64,000 nt of DNA from Amoebophrya sp. A120 (Eukaryota > Sar > Dinophyceae > Syndiniales > Amoebophryaceae): the NCBI GenBank assembly GCA_905178155.1, contig CAJINV010000012.1, positions 553,271-617,270 of the forward strand. Direction: 5' to 3'. Position numbers and translations under genes: made by a program. The stretch's first letter is position 1, and each line of letters begins with the position of its first letter. The notes beneath the pieces are model-generated. The model was not told where the DNA came from and ran no database searches. It saw only the letters and a program-made list of their open reading frames with translations. Positions 63,901 to 64,000 of this stretch are shown here, in pieces.

Positions 63901-64000
63901 ATGTTCTTTAACGGCGTGGGAGTGGTGGTTCCACGGCTGTTGGGCCGGAGAAGCTGGAGGTCTGGTGGTTGGAAGTTGTTGTGTGGGCGGTTGTTAAGGT
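60957..64000 (-). CDS. Partial gene, Asn/Ser/Gly-rich protein of unknown function
   Basis: The 5' end lies beyond the window and the frame is open at base 64000. Exons are >64000-63431, 63173-63020 and 62751-60957, joined in frame after removing two family A introners (SSLRASSNTK to LNLNKSFSN, and EDHSQP to AGAEPVCSG). Most of the visible part is disordered, with poly-Asn, poly-Ser and poly-Gly tracts. A folded-looking C-terminal domain follows (VLDGLHEVLHCNFLNLSFFR, HLLEEIVLSYQPQIKLL, SVEWQTAVWMAQKEI). A Cys-containing stretch lies early (CDEKNTDLSCKGHCQQDF). No family recognised. Confidence 0.7.
62757..63019. mobile_element. Introner, family A (263 bp)
   Basis: TATCAAATGTAAAAATG then TCTGGGTCTGGAAG, with the inverted match ending TTTTTGCATTTGATA. 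Flanks gtggg and gcggg match at 4 of 5 bases. Excision keeps the frame in the right-edge gene. Confidence 0.92.
63179..63430. mobile_element. Introner, family A (252 bp)
   Basis: TATCAAGTGTAAAAATG then TCTGGGTCTGGAAA, with the inverted match ending TTTTTACAGTTGATA. The direct repeat gcttc is perfect. It lies 159 bp from the previous element in the same gene. Confidence 0.93.

Overview
The window looks like nuclear DNA of a eukaryote, most likely an alveolate of the dinoflagellate/syndinian type. The proteins are long and rich in Ser, Ala, Thr and Gln linkers. Nearly every recognisable gene lies on the minus strand. Two genes match eukaryotic families: a METTL9/DREV histidine methyltransferase and an L-serine dehydratase. 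Many coding regions are split by short inverted-repeat introns of the introner kind, which have been reported from the parasitic dinoflagellate Amoebophrya. I cannot fix the species from sequence alone.

The main discovery is this set of intron-like elements. I find 19 independent insertions plus two passenger copies. All begin with TAT and end with ATA, carry terminal inverted repeats (TIRs) of seven unrelated sequence types (families A-G, 113 to 320 bp), and sit between 5-bp direct repeats. The direct repeats are perfect at 9 sites, have one mismatch at 8, and match 3 of 5 bases at 2. Removing an element plus one direct-repeat copy restores the reading frame wherever it can be tested. Summed exon lengths then become exact multiples of three in five genes. 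No placement of the ends within the direct repeat gives GT-AG, although the same genes also contain ordinary GT-AG introns.

Layout: 1-2.6 kb, degenerate tandem repeats; 2.5-3.4 kb, zinc-finger-like exon fragments with two introners; 5.6-10.6 kb, an LRR protein with AT-hooks; 11.8-13.5 kb, a GC-rich island; 14.0-20.0 kb, a 1,562-aa single-pass membrane protein gene with six introners of four families; 20.3-23.5 kb, a tandem duplication; 23.4-31.5 kb, two paralogous secreted or membrane-anchored proteins; 33.1-35.6 kb, a secreted repeat protein; 36.2-43.2 kb, a tandem array made from a small Cys/Asp-rich gene and the 3' end of the METTL9 gene; 42.8-45.8 kb, METTL9; 46.4-47.2 kb, a plus-strand gene fragment with two introners; 47.9-49.6 kb, serine dehydratase; 50.2-51.6 kb, a second GC-rich island; 51.7-52.4 kb, a 694-bp TIR element; 52.4-57.5 kb, a 1,534-aa protein; 58.3-60.5 kb, a third GC-rich island; 61.0-64.0 kb, a partial gene running off the right edge.

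The genes do not form an obvious pathway. The several secreted, low-complexity or repeat-containing proteins would suit a parasite's secretome, but that is inference.
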